This document shows, piece by piece, positions 35,701-43,814 of a DNA stretch of 64,000 nt; the stretch's first letter is position 1, and the number at the start of each line of letters is the position of its first letter. The translations under genes were made by a program, and so were the position numbers. The notes beneath the pieces are model-generated. The model was not told the origin of the DNA. It was given only the letters and a program-made list of their open reading frames with translations, and made no database searches. This DNA comes from JANQIV01 sp050117315 (lineage in GTDB: Bacteria; Bacteroidota; Ignavibacteria; Ignavibacteriales; Melioribacteraceae), in assembly GCA_050117315.1 (NCBI GenBank), contig JASFMY010000012.1:1-64000 (forward strand), given 5' to 3'.

Positions 35701-36784
35701 TCCAAAAGATTTCACTTTCTTCGTACCATAATCTAGTAAAAAAATATACCAGGCTAGGTCTAAGAAATAATGGTCTTGAGAAATCTTCCAATAAGAACTT
35801 TTCCATTTCTTTTTCATCATCATCCATAAGCAGCATGTTGACCGCAAAATCAAAAAATATGTTATGGCTGTATGACAATTTGTTTTCATTTATCCCTACT
35901 TTACTTAATATTTCGTCACTCAGCAAATCTTCATAAATTTTTAACTCTTCCGGCTCAATATCATCACTTATCTTGACTAGCATCCTTTTTTGTTTGACCA
36001 TTAGATATGTATAACTCTTTAGAAATGATTCTTTTTCAAACGTTTTTTGTCTATCTTTGATTCTTTTTTTCCAAAATAAACCCAATAACTGGACTTCAGA
36101 TTTAATATAAGATAGGTCAATAGCATGACTATCTGTTTTCAATATTTTTTCAAGTAACCATAAGTTGAAAGGGACACGCAATATCTTAATAAATTCCTTT
36201 GAGGCTTTCCCTAATATATTTTCTAATCCGCTAATTTGAGTTTTAGCTTCTTCTATATCATTATCATCTAATGGTGGGATTATGAAATGTCTACATTCAA
36301 AGTCACTTTGATAAATATTTTTTGTTTTGTCATCTCTTTCATTATCAAATAAATTTATCAAATCTATTGATTTTTTGGCATCAAAACACCTAACTACTAC
36401 AATCAAATTTACTCTAGTATCAAAATTCTCAACTATATCTTGAAAAATATTTAAGAAATTTCTTCTTTTCTTTTCATCTCGGGCTGAATCAAAAGAATCA
36501 AAAATTATTATTCTTTGGGACTCATCAACATTACACCACTCTACAATGCTATCTATAAAAGTATTTTCATACTCCAACTCTTTTTTTAAATCAACCTCAC
36601 TTCCATCTCCAAGATGCTCAATGGGAAAATATAAATAACTAATTTCATTTTCTTCAAATAATCTTATCAATTTTTCTTTGATAATGTAAGATTTCCCTAC
36701 TCCAGGTGATCCTATTATTAGCCCACTATCTTTTAAAACATAATCATATATACTTTGAACAAGATGTTTTCTTTCAAGCCTCAT
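32765..36784 (-). CDS. Large STAND-like P-loop NTPase with helical repeats, putative defence sensor
   Basis: The 1339-residue protein starts with a P-loop domain: Walker A GSPGVGKS (25-32), Walker B RIIIFDSFD (D96), then LIVVVRCFDAKKS in the sensor-1 position. From about residue 330 to the end it is almost entirely amphipathic helices with HEAT-like phrasing (KLSFDPVPSVRFLVVRNLWR, then VLASILQSLSHAL near 1000-1060). This layout, ATPase plus long superhelical tail, is that of STAND sensors such as Avs proteins, where the tail recognises phage proteins. It has no effector domain of its own. The start overlaps the SIR2 gene end by 11 bases, so the SIR2 protein is the likely effector. A role in defence is inference. 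Confidence 0.8.
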   Translation of the reverse strand: MRLERKHLVQSIYDYVLKDSGLIIGSPGVGKSYIIKEKLIRLFEENEISYLYFPIEHLGDGSEVDLKKELEYENTFIDSIVEWCNVDESQRIIIFDSFDSARDEKKRRNFLNIFQDIVENFDTRVNLIVVVRCFDAKKSIDLINLFDNERDDKTKNIYQSDFECRHFIIPPLDDNDIEEAKTQISGLENILGKASKEFIKILRVPFNLWLLEKILKTDSHAIDLSYIKSEVQLLGLFWKKRIKDRQKTFEKESFLKSYTYLMVKQKRMLVKISDDIEPEELKIYEDLLSDEILSKVGINENKLSYSHNIFFDFAVNMLLMDDDEKEMEKFLLEDFSRPLFLRPSLVYFFTRLWYEESEIFWKIFWYLLASKESQLNLFARLIPTSVIINDLTSIQEIKPLLKKIELNDETAKEATKRILQTFKVITNKKYEVWSTILLKFSEHISEVYLWELASNNFDMYKAIKNKTINEIIFNISKVSIAIFSWLWERRKKNKNWFDNINARLCVPIIMKTYSSNPVESAIILRKAISVIEEENFPIDYFFMISNEIENLWNIDTEFCAIFYETVFGTEVNEDTPTNMGTPILPMKSNRRQDFHSCHYSLAEKFKGFLDTSPIEAAKVSIKIANKFIINKHVIPYLKKDETLESKKKELLFRGKSCSYILDMSYVWSSSSYEENYNDELKILKKFLDNLLELFKGENKDKVLDIITEYTEVAYLWGKLLIIGSKNPKLLFHDLYELVRNDSILFEDETVYHAGEFLKNTHNIISNNQIEEIEKIIHNYSVELSDDKFLEKRKTKLLNCLPHDKLSERSLNMITLVEGSGRSIDNKPLVTFSSGFSEVPEYDRWKDFGVDMEKEENQELIKLNDRLNDFVLQWQNKKLEDKDIEIKSKLIYSIYNEVKNKQDLDETVSQSVWSKLAEATKILLENIARLSDEQYKDMKEIILHCSTEKFPVSHSEDNNDYKFPSWSPDPRNEAALILPWLFANKSESDLLEAISKLSFDPVPSVRFLVVRNLWRISEKSSKDFWGIIDKLIPTETNTVVLASILQSLSHALHRDQNKSSERLLKIIPRGIKSDEDSEFFRDSTALLVRMIIKYENKSAERLLSSYFNTPLENSKIFKDITFQVLTAIEPKLLNGEDEKIFNNAVILLKDIISKADKGIDELTKSHENIQAQHQEIFHNIYGVIHETIMRIYFHADIPDRKFKRNKPVIGDELRNVYYKKTLPLLSDIIKIISSVGKKILFAPTAHYFMQYLNGILKYDPQNVLHMAYIVADSSKDYNYNLDSMAVREVVKLVDKVIADYRDKFQKNENLKDLVGLLDIFADTGWPEALDLVWRLDEIYK

Positions 36785-37868
36785 TGTATTTGCTCTTATT
36801 TATCATTTTTCGATTTACTTCATTTGCCCAATCTTTAATTTCTTTTATTGTTTTTTTATTTACTTTCTCAAATTTAGAACTTTCGATAACTTTCTTTTTA
36901 TTAATATTTATTGATAATCTATCTTGGTTAGGATAATCAATAATTTCTTCAAAAAGACTTTCAAAATTCTTATGCGAGCCGTCTGGATTTTCATAAAAAA
37001 TTGTTGTAATTCCAAAATTGTTAAAATATAATTCAGAATTTTGGATTTGAGTTGTCTTATTTTCTTTGTTTATTTCGGTAATGAAAAAATGAGAAGCCTT
37101 TTGCCACTGCCAAAGATCATTACATACTATACTTAGCATATATTTGAGATATACATCTTTCATGCTAAAACCAACAAACACTACTCTCCTAGTAGCTAAA
37201 ATTGCCCAGAGAAATTTGTAATGCAGTGTTGGTTCATTACACAATTTTCCTTCATTATCTAGTCCATAGTACTTTTGATAATCATCGTAGCCTAATATTA
37301 TTGTTGAGGGATGATTGTAGACTCCATGAATATGTACTATTTTTTTCTTTTTTTTCAATGAATTATTAAGAGAAGCAAAAAATCCTGAAACTTCGAATAC
37401 ATTATCACCTTCAATGGTGAAAAAGCAAGTCAAATTTTTATTTCCTTTTTCAATCAATGCTTTCTCTAACAAAGTATCGTAATTGGTAGTTATGAAACCC
37501 AAAAAAGGTAATGAGATAAGCTTTCTATGAATTGGTAAACAATCTTGATCAGAAAATATATTTGCTAATTTATCGTAATATCGATTTATATTATTGTCAT
37601 ATTGTTGAATATGCTTTTTAATGTTATAGACATAGTCCCATGGCCTTTCGTTTCTTTCTACTTCATTAATCTTAAAATTTTTATTACATGTAATAGCTAA
37701 ATCTTCAAGAGTAATTATTAATTTTTCCCAACAAGGATAAATAGGTTGACTTAAACCGCTCCCAACAAATAATACTGTTTCTTTATTTAAAATGGCTTCG
37801 AAGAGATCATTCTTTTTTGACTCGTTTATTGTGAGTTCATCGGGTGTAAAAATTTGCGTGTTATTCAT
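36774..37868 (-). CDS. SIR2-domain protein, putative NAD-degrading effector
   Basis: The 364-residue protein carries the SIR2_2-type fold with the key sites intact: VLFVGSGLSQP (36-42, NAD loop), ITTNYD (N129, D131), VHIHG (H181, the catalytic His position) and VVFVGFSMKD (G233-D238). In phage defence such domains destroy NAD+ when a partner senses infection (Dsr, Thoeris ThsA, SIR2-fused Avs). The last 60 residues are basic and may contact the partner. It is the first gene of a two-gene operon with the STAND-like NTPase. Confidence 0.87.
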   Translation of the reverse strand: MNNTQIFTPDELTINESKKNDLFEAILNKETVLFVGSGLSQPIYPCWEKLIITLEDLAITCNKNFKINEVERNERPWDYVYNIKKHIQQYDNNINRYYDKLANIFSDQDCLPIHRKLISLPFLGFITTNYDTLLEKALIEKGNKNLTCFFTIEGDNVFEVSGFFASLNNSLKKKKKIVHIHGVYNHPSTIILGYDDYQKYYGLDNEGKLCNEPTLHYKFLWAILATRRVVFVGFSMKDVYLKYMLSIVCNDLWQWQKASHFFITEINKENKTTQIQNSELYFNNFGITTIFYENPDGSHKNFESLFEEIIDYPNQDRLSININKKKVIESSKFEKVNKKTIKEIKDWANEVNRKMINKSKYNEA

Positions 37869-38295
37869 GAAAAATCAAGTTGTCATATTGTTAAAAATAT
37901 ACAAAAACAACTTTAAATGCTTAATAATATCTGGAAGTCGGTAACAGCAAGGGGAAAATATTTTGCCGCTCCTTTATGGAAGCTTGAGACTATCGACAAA
38001 GCTTCCCATTAAAAGGCTGCGATATGGATTATTTTAATGATACGCCCCTGTTATTATATTTTGCGGCATTTCAAAACGCTTTTACCGCTTTCAAATTTGT
38101 TTTGCAGCATTTAGAAAATGTTTATTTACCTCATAAACTAATTTATATGGACGATTAAATGCCTCTTGTGAAATACTGAAGTAGAGGGTTAAGAACATGA
38201 TTAAATATTTCGCGAACATCGATTTTGCCGGTAATTTGTTCCTGTCATTGAACCGAAGCACGGAAATTAGTCTAAAAATTTGCCAGAGTTTAATT
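37869..38295. other. Gene-poor island edge, no feature assigned
   Basis: No convincing gene is seen. The stretch contains gcttgagactatcgacaaagc as a loose hairpin near 37982. A 33-codon frame from ATG 38197 (MIKYFANIDFAGNLFL) has no ribosome site and ends at a stop near 38300. The promoter of the SIR2 operon should lie in the first 100 bases; no boxes could be assigned. Confidence 0.35.
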
Positions 38296-38387
38296 TCTTA
38301 AGTGATGGAGTCATAGGAGTTGTCCCAAAGCCTCCCCGGTCAAAAAGTGAAACCGTGGGAGTTTATATACCTTCATATTACAACTAA
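38296..38387 (+). pseudogene. Possible 3' remnant of an unknown gene
   Basis: Read in one frame this stretch gives FLSDGVIGVVPKPPRSKSE, then TVGVYIPSYYN and a stop, with no start upstream. A terminator hairpin follows 20 bases later, as expected behind a real gene end. I do not recognise the sequence. It could equally be a non-coding RNA ending at that terminator. Confidence 0.25.
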
Positions 38388-38406
38388 CAAAAACTAAAAA
38401 AGGAGG

Positions 38407-38440
38407 AAACCGCATTTTTTTTTGAAATTGCGGTTTTCTT
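38407..38440 (+). terminator. Rho-independent terminator
   Basis: The arms AAACCGCA (38407-38414) and TGCGGTTT (38429-38436) pair perfectly around an A/T-rich loop and are followed by a T-rich run on the plus strand. It ends a plus-strand transcript from the decayed region before it. Confidence 0.75.
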
Positions 38441-38476
38441 TTTGATAGTTCTTTTAATCGATGTAAAAATCTTTTC

Positions 38477-38587
38477 TTCAATCCCGTAGAGATTGAACAT
38501 GAATAGAAAGATTACATAACTAAATTTTCACAACCCCAATGGGGTTAATCTCGAGATTTTTGTAAAACATTCAACCACGTTGTGGTT
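38477..38587. repeat. Second REP-like palindrome cluster
   Basis: Three short palindromes occur within 111 bases: ttcaatcccgtagagattga near 38477-38497, AACCCCAATGGGGTT at 38532-38546 and AACCACGTTGTGGTT at 38573-38587. They are of the type that recurs in intergenic gaps of this bacterial group and have no coding content. Confidence 0.6.
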
Positions 38588-38950
38588 TTATCAAACGTTC
38601 GTCGATATGACTATTAAACTCTGTTTTTTTCTATTATCTTAATTGCTCTTAAATTCTTGCTACATCTTAATTACATACAATTTTGCTTGCCGTCAAGGGT
38701 AATTTTGCCTATTCTTACTCTACACGATAATAAGTTTGGAAAGATTATGGGAAAAGAACATTCTTTATCAAAACAAATCCCGGTTAGAATTACCGATAGT
38801 GAAGTTTTATTGCTATTGCAAAATACGGATATAGATTTGTCGTATATGACAGCGCAACTATATAGACTAAATCACCCAACGAACCTGTTTGCACACTTTA
38901 TTACATCCAGGAAAAATTTTTTATATTTTTGATATTCTTTTATACTTGTT

Positions 38951-39048
38951 GCAAATTGGTTTTGGTATTTTGTTTTTGTTTAAAACTCACCTAAGTCCTG
39001 CTCTTAAAAAGAGAGGACTTTATGGCAAAATCCCAAAACCAATTTGGC
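38951..39048. mobile_element. MITE-like element, family B, copy 1
   Basis: The left end gcaaattggttttggtattt is the near reverse complement of the right end, aaatcccaaaaccaatttgg. Internal sequence has gagaggacttta and aactcacctaa. The same element, inverted and about 30 bases longer, is at 62186-62314. No ORF is inside, so a transposase supplied elsewhere would have to move it. Confidence 0.75.
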
Positions 39049-39291
39049 TTGTGTATATATCTATTGCTAATCTGAATGATTTTATCTTTCTAGTTTTATC
39101 TAAATCATAAATAAGTAATGAATTATTATCAATAAGATTAAATGCTAAAGTATCAATGGCTTCCTCTGATTTGCAATTTAATGAATTGTTTAGATGAGGT
39201 GTATTTAATATTTGTTCCTTTTCTATAGTATATACATGTTAATATGACAGACATCATATCATTACCTAAGCATTTCACATTGGAGATATAA

Positions 39292-39402
39292 AACACACTG
39301 GAAAACCCCGATATGTTAGCTAGTTGGGTAGCAATGGGGATGATTGAAGTAGGATCAAGAATGAAAAAAATTAGTAATTATAAAAAATTATTCATCCTCT
39401 AA
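39292..39402 (+). pseudogene. Possible transposase C-terminal remnant
   Basis: The frame reads TLENPDMLASWVAMGMIEVG, SRMKKISNYKKLFIL and stop, with a stop just upstream as well. The pattern (LASWVAMGMIE, basic stretch, Y-K-K-L) resembles the C-terminus of some DDE transposases. The match is from memory of the pattern and could not be searched. The surrounding 39049-39291 is otherwise empty. Confidence 0.3.
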
Positions 39403-39415
39403 TGCATAGCATATC

Positions 39416-39435
39416 CTGTTACAAACTGTTACAAA
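39416..39435 (+). promoter_or_regulatory. Perfect tandem decamer, candidate response-regulator operator
   Basis: CTGTTACAAA occurs twice back to back, 78 bases before the adaptor start codon. Two direct half-sites one helical turn apart are how OmpR/PhoB-family regulators bind, and the core GTTACAAA loosely resembles the CpxR GTAAA pair. The operon ends with exactly such a regulator gene, so autoregulation is plausible. Confidence 0.5.
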
Positions 39436-39513
39436 GCGGAAATATTGAAGAAAAGTGCAATAAATATCTTTGTCTCAAAAAATAATGGAATTTATTGATT
39501 TGGAGAATAAATA

Positions 39514-40617
39514 ATGAAAAAGCACTTAACATGGATGATCGCTATCGTTATTTTGATAGTTGGTTTACTTACCTCCGGAATTTTATCTTCACAAAAAGAA
39601 GAGTTAAAGCGGATGCCCGTAGACAATACGAAGAAGATAAAAACCGAAATTATCACAAACGGACAGATTGTTAAAACCGTTAAAGCTAGCGGAACCACGG
39701 AAGCGTTGAATAAAATTGAGATCTATGCGGAAGTTTCCGGCGTACTTCAATTTGCTGAAAAGGAATTCAGGGAAGGAACACGCTTTTCAAAAGGCGAAGT
39801 TATTTTAAAGATTGACGATGCCGTTAAACGCAATCAAGTTTTAGCTGAAAAAAGCACTCTACTTAACAACTTTACAACTCTTTTGCCGGATCTCTCAATC
39901 GATTTTCCCGATGAGGTTGCTAAATGGGAAAACTACTTAAAAGAGTTCAATCTGGAAGAAGATATTAAACCTCTTCCCGAAACCAACAGCCAAAAGGAAA
40001 AATATTATATAGCCGCACATAATGTTTACAGTCAATATTATACAATTAAAAGCGATGAAGAAACTTTAGAAAAATATACAATAGAAGCTCCCTATGATGG
40101 AGTTGTTACAGTTTCCAACATTATTCCGGGTTCTTTAGTTAGAACCGGTCAAAAATTGGGAGAATTTATTAATCTTAATATTTATGAAATTCCGGTTAAC
40201 GTAAGCATAGAAGATATAGCTTCAATAACAGTTGGGCAGGTTGTGGAACTTCTTTCAACCGATGTTTCTAAACCTATGGCCGGAATCATAAAAAGAATTA
40301 ACTCAATAATTGATAAATCATCTCAAACTGTTCTTGTTTATATAACCAGTAATGACGGCAGAATAAAAGAAGGCATGTATGTTACCGCAGTTATTCAGGA
40401 AAAACTTGATGAAAAAGGAGTTACCTTAAGCAAAGAACTTATCATAAACAGAAACCAACTTTATGCTGTTGAGGATTCTACCCTGGTTTTGAAAGATATT
40501 GAAATTCAAGGTGAAGATAATGATAAAGTCTACGTTACCGGTTTACCTGACGGAACGGAAATTTTATCAAGTACATACGACAACTCAAAAAACGGAATAA
40601 AACTTTCAGAATTATAA
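39514..40617 (+). CDS. RND efflux periplasmic adaptor (membrane fusion protein)
   Basis: The 367-residue protein has an N-terminal membrane anchor (WMIAIVILIVGLLTSGIL), then VKASGTTEALNKIEIYAEVS (first half of the lipoyl domain). A short coiled-coil hairpin follows, then YTIEAPYDGVVTVSNIIPGS (second lipoyl half), a beta-barrel domain and a membrane-proximal domain. It links the inner-membrane pump to the TolC-like channel in the periplasm. AGGAG-like bases are weak but the start is clear. First gene of a five-gene operon. Confidence 0.92.
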   Translation: MKKHLTWMIAIVILIVGLLTSGILSSQKEELKRMPVDNTKKIKTEIITNGQIVKTVKASGTTEALNKIEIYAEVSGVLQFAEKEFREGTRFSKGEVILKIDDAVKRNQVLAEKSTLLNNFTTLLPDLSIDFPDEVAKWENYLKEFNLEEDIKPLPETNSQKEKYYIAAHNVYSQYYTIKSDEETLEKYTIEAPYDGVVTVSNIIPGSLVRTGQKLGEFINLNIYEIPVNVSIEDIASITVGQVVELLSTDVSKPMAGIIKRINSIIDKSSQTVLVYITSNDGRIKEGMYVTAVIQEKLDEKGVTLSKELIINRNQLYAVEDSTLVLKDIEIQGEDNDKVYVTGLPDGTEILSSTYDNSKNGIKLSEL

Positions 40618-40636
40618 TTGAAGAACTGGTATTAAA

Positions 40637-43600
40637 ATGAAAAATATAATTAAACACTTTGTGAAATATCCTGTGCTTGGCAATTCTATTGCCGTAATGG
40701 CAATTTTATTTGGATTGCTAGCCTTTATTAATATAAAAACTACTTTTTTCCCTCCAGTCCCAAGCAAAACAATTACTATACAAGCCATGTATCCCGGTGC
40801 GTCCCCCGAGGAAATTGAAGAAGGTATTACATTAAAAGTTGAAGATAATATAAAAGGCTTAACCGGAATAGATAGAGTAACATCTATTTCAAGAGAAAAC
40901 TCAGCCAATATTACTGTTGAACTTCTTTCCGGTTATGATATAAATGAAGTTTTGCAGGATGTAAAAAATGCTGTGGATCAAGTTTCTACTTTTCCTGTTG
41001 GTATGGATAAAATAACTGTTTATCGTGAAGAGCCGATGAACTTTGCTGTTTCGGTTGTACTAAGCGGTGATGTTGAACTTAAAACTCTTAAAACATACGC
41101 ACGCAGAATTGAAAGAGATTTACTAGCCACGGACGGAATTTCAAAGGTTACTTTAAGCGGTTTTCCTAACGAAGAAATAGAAATCGCTTTTAGGGAAAAT
41201 GATTTACGCGCTTACGGACTAACCTTTGAAGAAGCTGCAAACGCTATATCTAACGAAAACATAAAAACTACCGGTGGAACAATAAAAGGAAAAGCCGAAG
41301 AGTTTTTAATTAGGGCAAACACAAAAACTTACTACGCCGAAGAACTAAAAAATCTTGTCCTTAAGGCAACCGATAATGGAACTATTATTCGAATAAAAGA
41401 TGTTGCCGATGTTACCGATAAATGGACGGAAGACCCAAACAAAGTTTATTATAACGGCGACCCGGCGGTGATGATTTCAGTTAGCAATACAAACGAAGAA
41501 GACCTTTTTGAAGTGGCTGATATTGTAAAAAATTATGCAAATGATTTTAATGAAAAAACTCCCGATGTAAAAGCAAATGTTCTGCGGGATGGGTCCCAAA
41601 TTATTCAAGAACGTATAGATATCTTAAGTAGCAATGGATTGCTCGGAATGATTTTAGTAGTGTTGTTCCTATCCTTAGCTCTTAATCCGCGGCTTTCACT
41701 ATGGGTTGCTTTGGGAATACCGATTTCATTTATGGGAATGCTGGTAGCCGGAACAGCTTACGGCTTAACTTTAAATGTTATGTCACTTATGTCAATGATT
41801 CTCGTTCTAGGTATTTTAGTTGATGATGGAATTGTGATCGCAGAAAATATTTTCCAGCATTACGAAAGAGGAGAAAAACCAATTACGGCAGCAATTAACG
41901 GAACCATAGAAGTATTGCCCTCAGTCGTTTCATCAATATTAACTACGGTTGTAATATTTGTTACATTTTTCTTCTTAGAAGGAAGAATGGGAGACAGTGC
42001 TAAAGACATTGCATTTGTTGTAATTGCTACTTTATTATTCTCGCTTGTTGAAGCAATCCTAATTTTACCGGCGCATATTGCTCATTCAAAAGCACTTCAC
42101 GGAAAGGATAAAACAGAAAACATTATTCTAAGAAAAGCTGAAGAAACAATTATGTGGTTAAAGGGAAAAGTTTATGCACCGGTTTTAAAATTTTCATTAG
42201 ATAATCCGTTAATAGCTTTTGCAATTCCAATAGCACTCTTTATTATTACTATTGGCGCCCTAAACGGCAGCATAATAAAAACAACATTTTTCCCAAACAT
42301 CGAACATTCTTTTTTAAGCATATCATTGGAAATGCCTGCCGGAACACCAGCCGCAGTTACCGATAGTATTTTAGCTGAAATGGAAAAACCCGTCAAAATT
42401 GTTAATGAAAGATATAAATCCCAGAACCCGGAAAAAGGAGATTTAATTACAGCTATTAGCCGGAGAGTTAGTGCAATAAACAAAGGTACACTTTCCTTAG
42501 TTTTAAAAAGCAGTGAAGAAAGAGAACTTTCAAGTTTGCAAATTGCAGAACTAATTAGAAAAGAAGTTGGTGAAATAAAAGATGCCGAAAATTTAGAAAT
42601 AGGCGGATCGGCAAATTTTGGAAAACCTATATCTGTTGCCTTAAGCGGTAATAATTTAGAAGAATTAGAGGCAGCAAAAATAAAACTGAAATCGGAATTG
42701 AAAAAAATCGCAAAACTTAAGGATGTTGTTGATGATAATCCTCCCGGTGAAAGAGAAGTAAAAGTTCAGCTAAAGGAAAAAGCTTATGCGCTTGGCTTAA
42801 CCACCGCTGAAGTTATGCGGCAAGTTAGAAGCGGATTTTTTGGAAGTGAAGCCCAAAGACTAATTCGCGGAATTGATGAAGTAAGAATATATGTCCGCTA
42901 TAATCTTGACGACAGAAGTTCTTTAAACAAACTTGAAGATATGAGAATAAGAACTTCGGACGGCGGCGAATATCCATTAAAAGATATCGCTGATTTTACA
43001 ATTGTGCACGGTGTTGTTTCTATCAACCATACGGACCAACAACGCGTGGTAAATGTTTCTGCCGATATTGCCGATCCAAATGATTCCGTTACAGATATCA
43101 TAGCAGATATTAATGCAGAGGTTATGCCTGCTATAATAAAAGAGTTCCCTGAAATAACCTTTAGTTATGAAGGTCAAAATAGGGAAAGCAATAAAACTAC
43201 AAACGCGATGGCCAGCATTATTCCGGGCATACTATTGTTAATGTTCTTAATAATAGTTGTTACTTTTCGTTCATTTTTACAAGCTATTATCATATTTATT
43301 TTAATTCCATTCAGCTTGATTGGTGTATTTTGGGGACATTATTTCCAGGGCTTTATTTTAAGTATGCTTTCAACATTCGGTGTAATTGCCCTTATTGGAA
43401 TTGTTGTTAATGATTCACTCGTTTTTACCGAGGCTTTTAATAGATCTATTAGAAAAGGGATGAAATTAAAAGAAGCTTTGTTTGAAACCGGGATGACACG
43501 TTTTAGAGCTGTTCTATTAACTTCAATAACTACAATAGCCGGCTTGGCTCCTTTAATATTCAGCAAAAGTCACCAGGCCCAGTTTTTATCACCAATGGCA

Positions 43601-43795
43601 GTATCAGTTGCTTATGGACTTCTATTTGGAACAGTTTTAACCTTAGTTCTTCTCCCTACTCTAATACTAATTGTTAACAAAATCAGAAGAATCCTATCTA
43701 AGATATTTAGACAAGTAACTCTATCCCCCGAACAGGTTGAGCCTGCTATTATCGAAATGAATTTTGTTAAACAAAATGAAGATGTAACCAAATGA
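40637..43795 (+). CDS. RND multidrug/HAE-type efflux pump permease
   Basis: The 1052-residue pump shows the AcrB plan: one segment at the N-terminus, two large periplasmic loops and two bundles of transmembrane helices. FFPPVPSKTITIQAMYPGAS begins the porter domain, and LGILVDDGIVIAENIFQH holds the paired acidic residues of the proton relay in TM4. ALIGIVVNDSLVF is the equivalent TM10 stretch. Substrates cannot be read from sequence; HAE-type pumps usually expel drugs or lipophilic compounds. It lies 19 bases after the adaptor gene. Confidence 0.95.
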   Translation: MKNIIKHFVKYPVLGNSIAVMAILFGLLAFINIKTTFFPPVPSKTITIQAMYPGASPEEIEEGITLKVEDNIKGLTGIDRVTSISRENSANITVELLSGYDINEVLQDVKNAVDQVSTFPVGMDKITVYREEPMNFAVSVVLSGDVELKTLKTYARRIERDLLATDGISKVTLSGFPNEEIEIAFRENDLRAYGLTFEEAANAISNENIKTTGGTIKGKAEEFLIRANTKTYYAEELKNLVLKATDNGTIIRIKDVADVTDKWTEDPNKVYYNGDPAVMISVSNTNEEDLFEVADIVKNYANDFNEKTPDVKANVLRDGSQIIQERIDILSSNGLLGMILVVLFLSLALNPRLSLWVALGIPISFMGMLVAGTAYGLTLNVMSLMSMILVLGILVDDGIVIAENIFQHYERGEKPITAAINGTIEVLPSVVSSILTTVVIFVTFFFLEGRMGDSAKDIAFVVIATLLFSLVEAILILPAHIAHSKALHGKDKTENIILRKAEETIMWLKGKVYAPVLKFSLDNPLIAFAIPIALFIITIGALNGSIIKTTFFPNIEHSFLSISLEMPAGTPAAVTDSILAEMEKPVKIVNERYKSQNPEKGDLITAISRRVSAINKGTLSLVLKSSEERELSSLQIAELIRKEVGEIKDAENLEIGGSANFGKPISVALSGNNLEELEAAKIKLKSELKKIAKLKDVVDDNPPGEREVKVQLKEKAYALGLTTAEVMRQVRSGFFGSEAQRLIRGIDEVRIYVRYNLDDRSSLNKLEDMRIRTSDGGEYPLKDIADFTIVHGVVSINHTDQQRVVNVSADIADPNDSVTDIIADINAEVMPAIIKEFPEITFSYEGQNRESNKTTNAMASIIPGILLLMFLIIVVTFRSFLQAIIIFILIPFSLIGVFWGHYFQGFILSMLSTFGVIALIGIVVNDSLVFTEAFNRSIRKGMKLKEALFETGMTRFRAVLLTSITTIAGLAPLIFSKSHQAQFLSPMAVSVAYGLLFGTVLTLVLLPTLILIVNKIRRILSKIFRQVTLSPEQVEPAIIEMNFVKQNEDVTK

Positions 43796-43814
43796 CTAAG
43801 CAAAAGGGAAAAAA

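Noticed and set aside
38657..38932. 91-codon frame on the plus strand in the island gap
   Set aside because: No ribosome site, composition unlike neighbours, and no family recognised. An internal start at the MGKEHSLSKQ segment would leave about 60 residues and runs up to the MITE; too weak to list as a gene.
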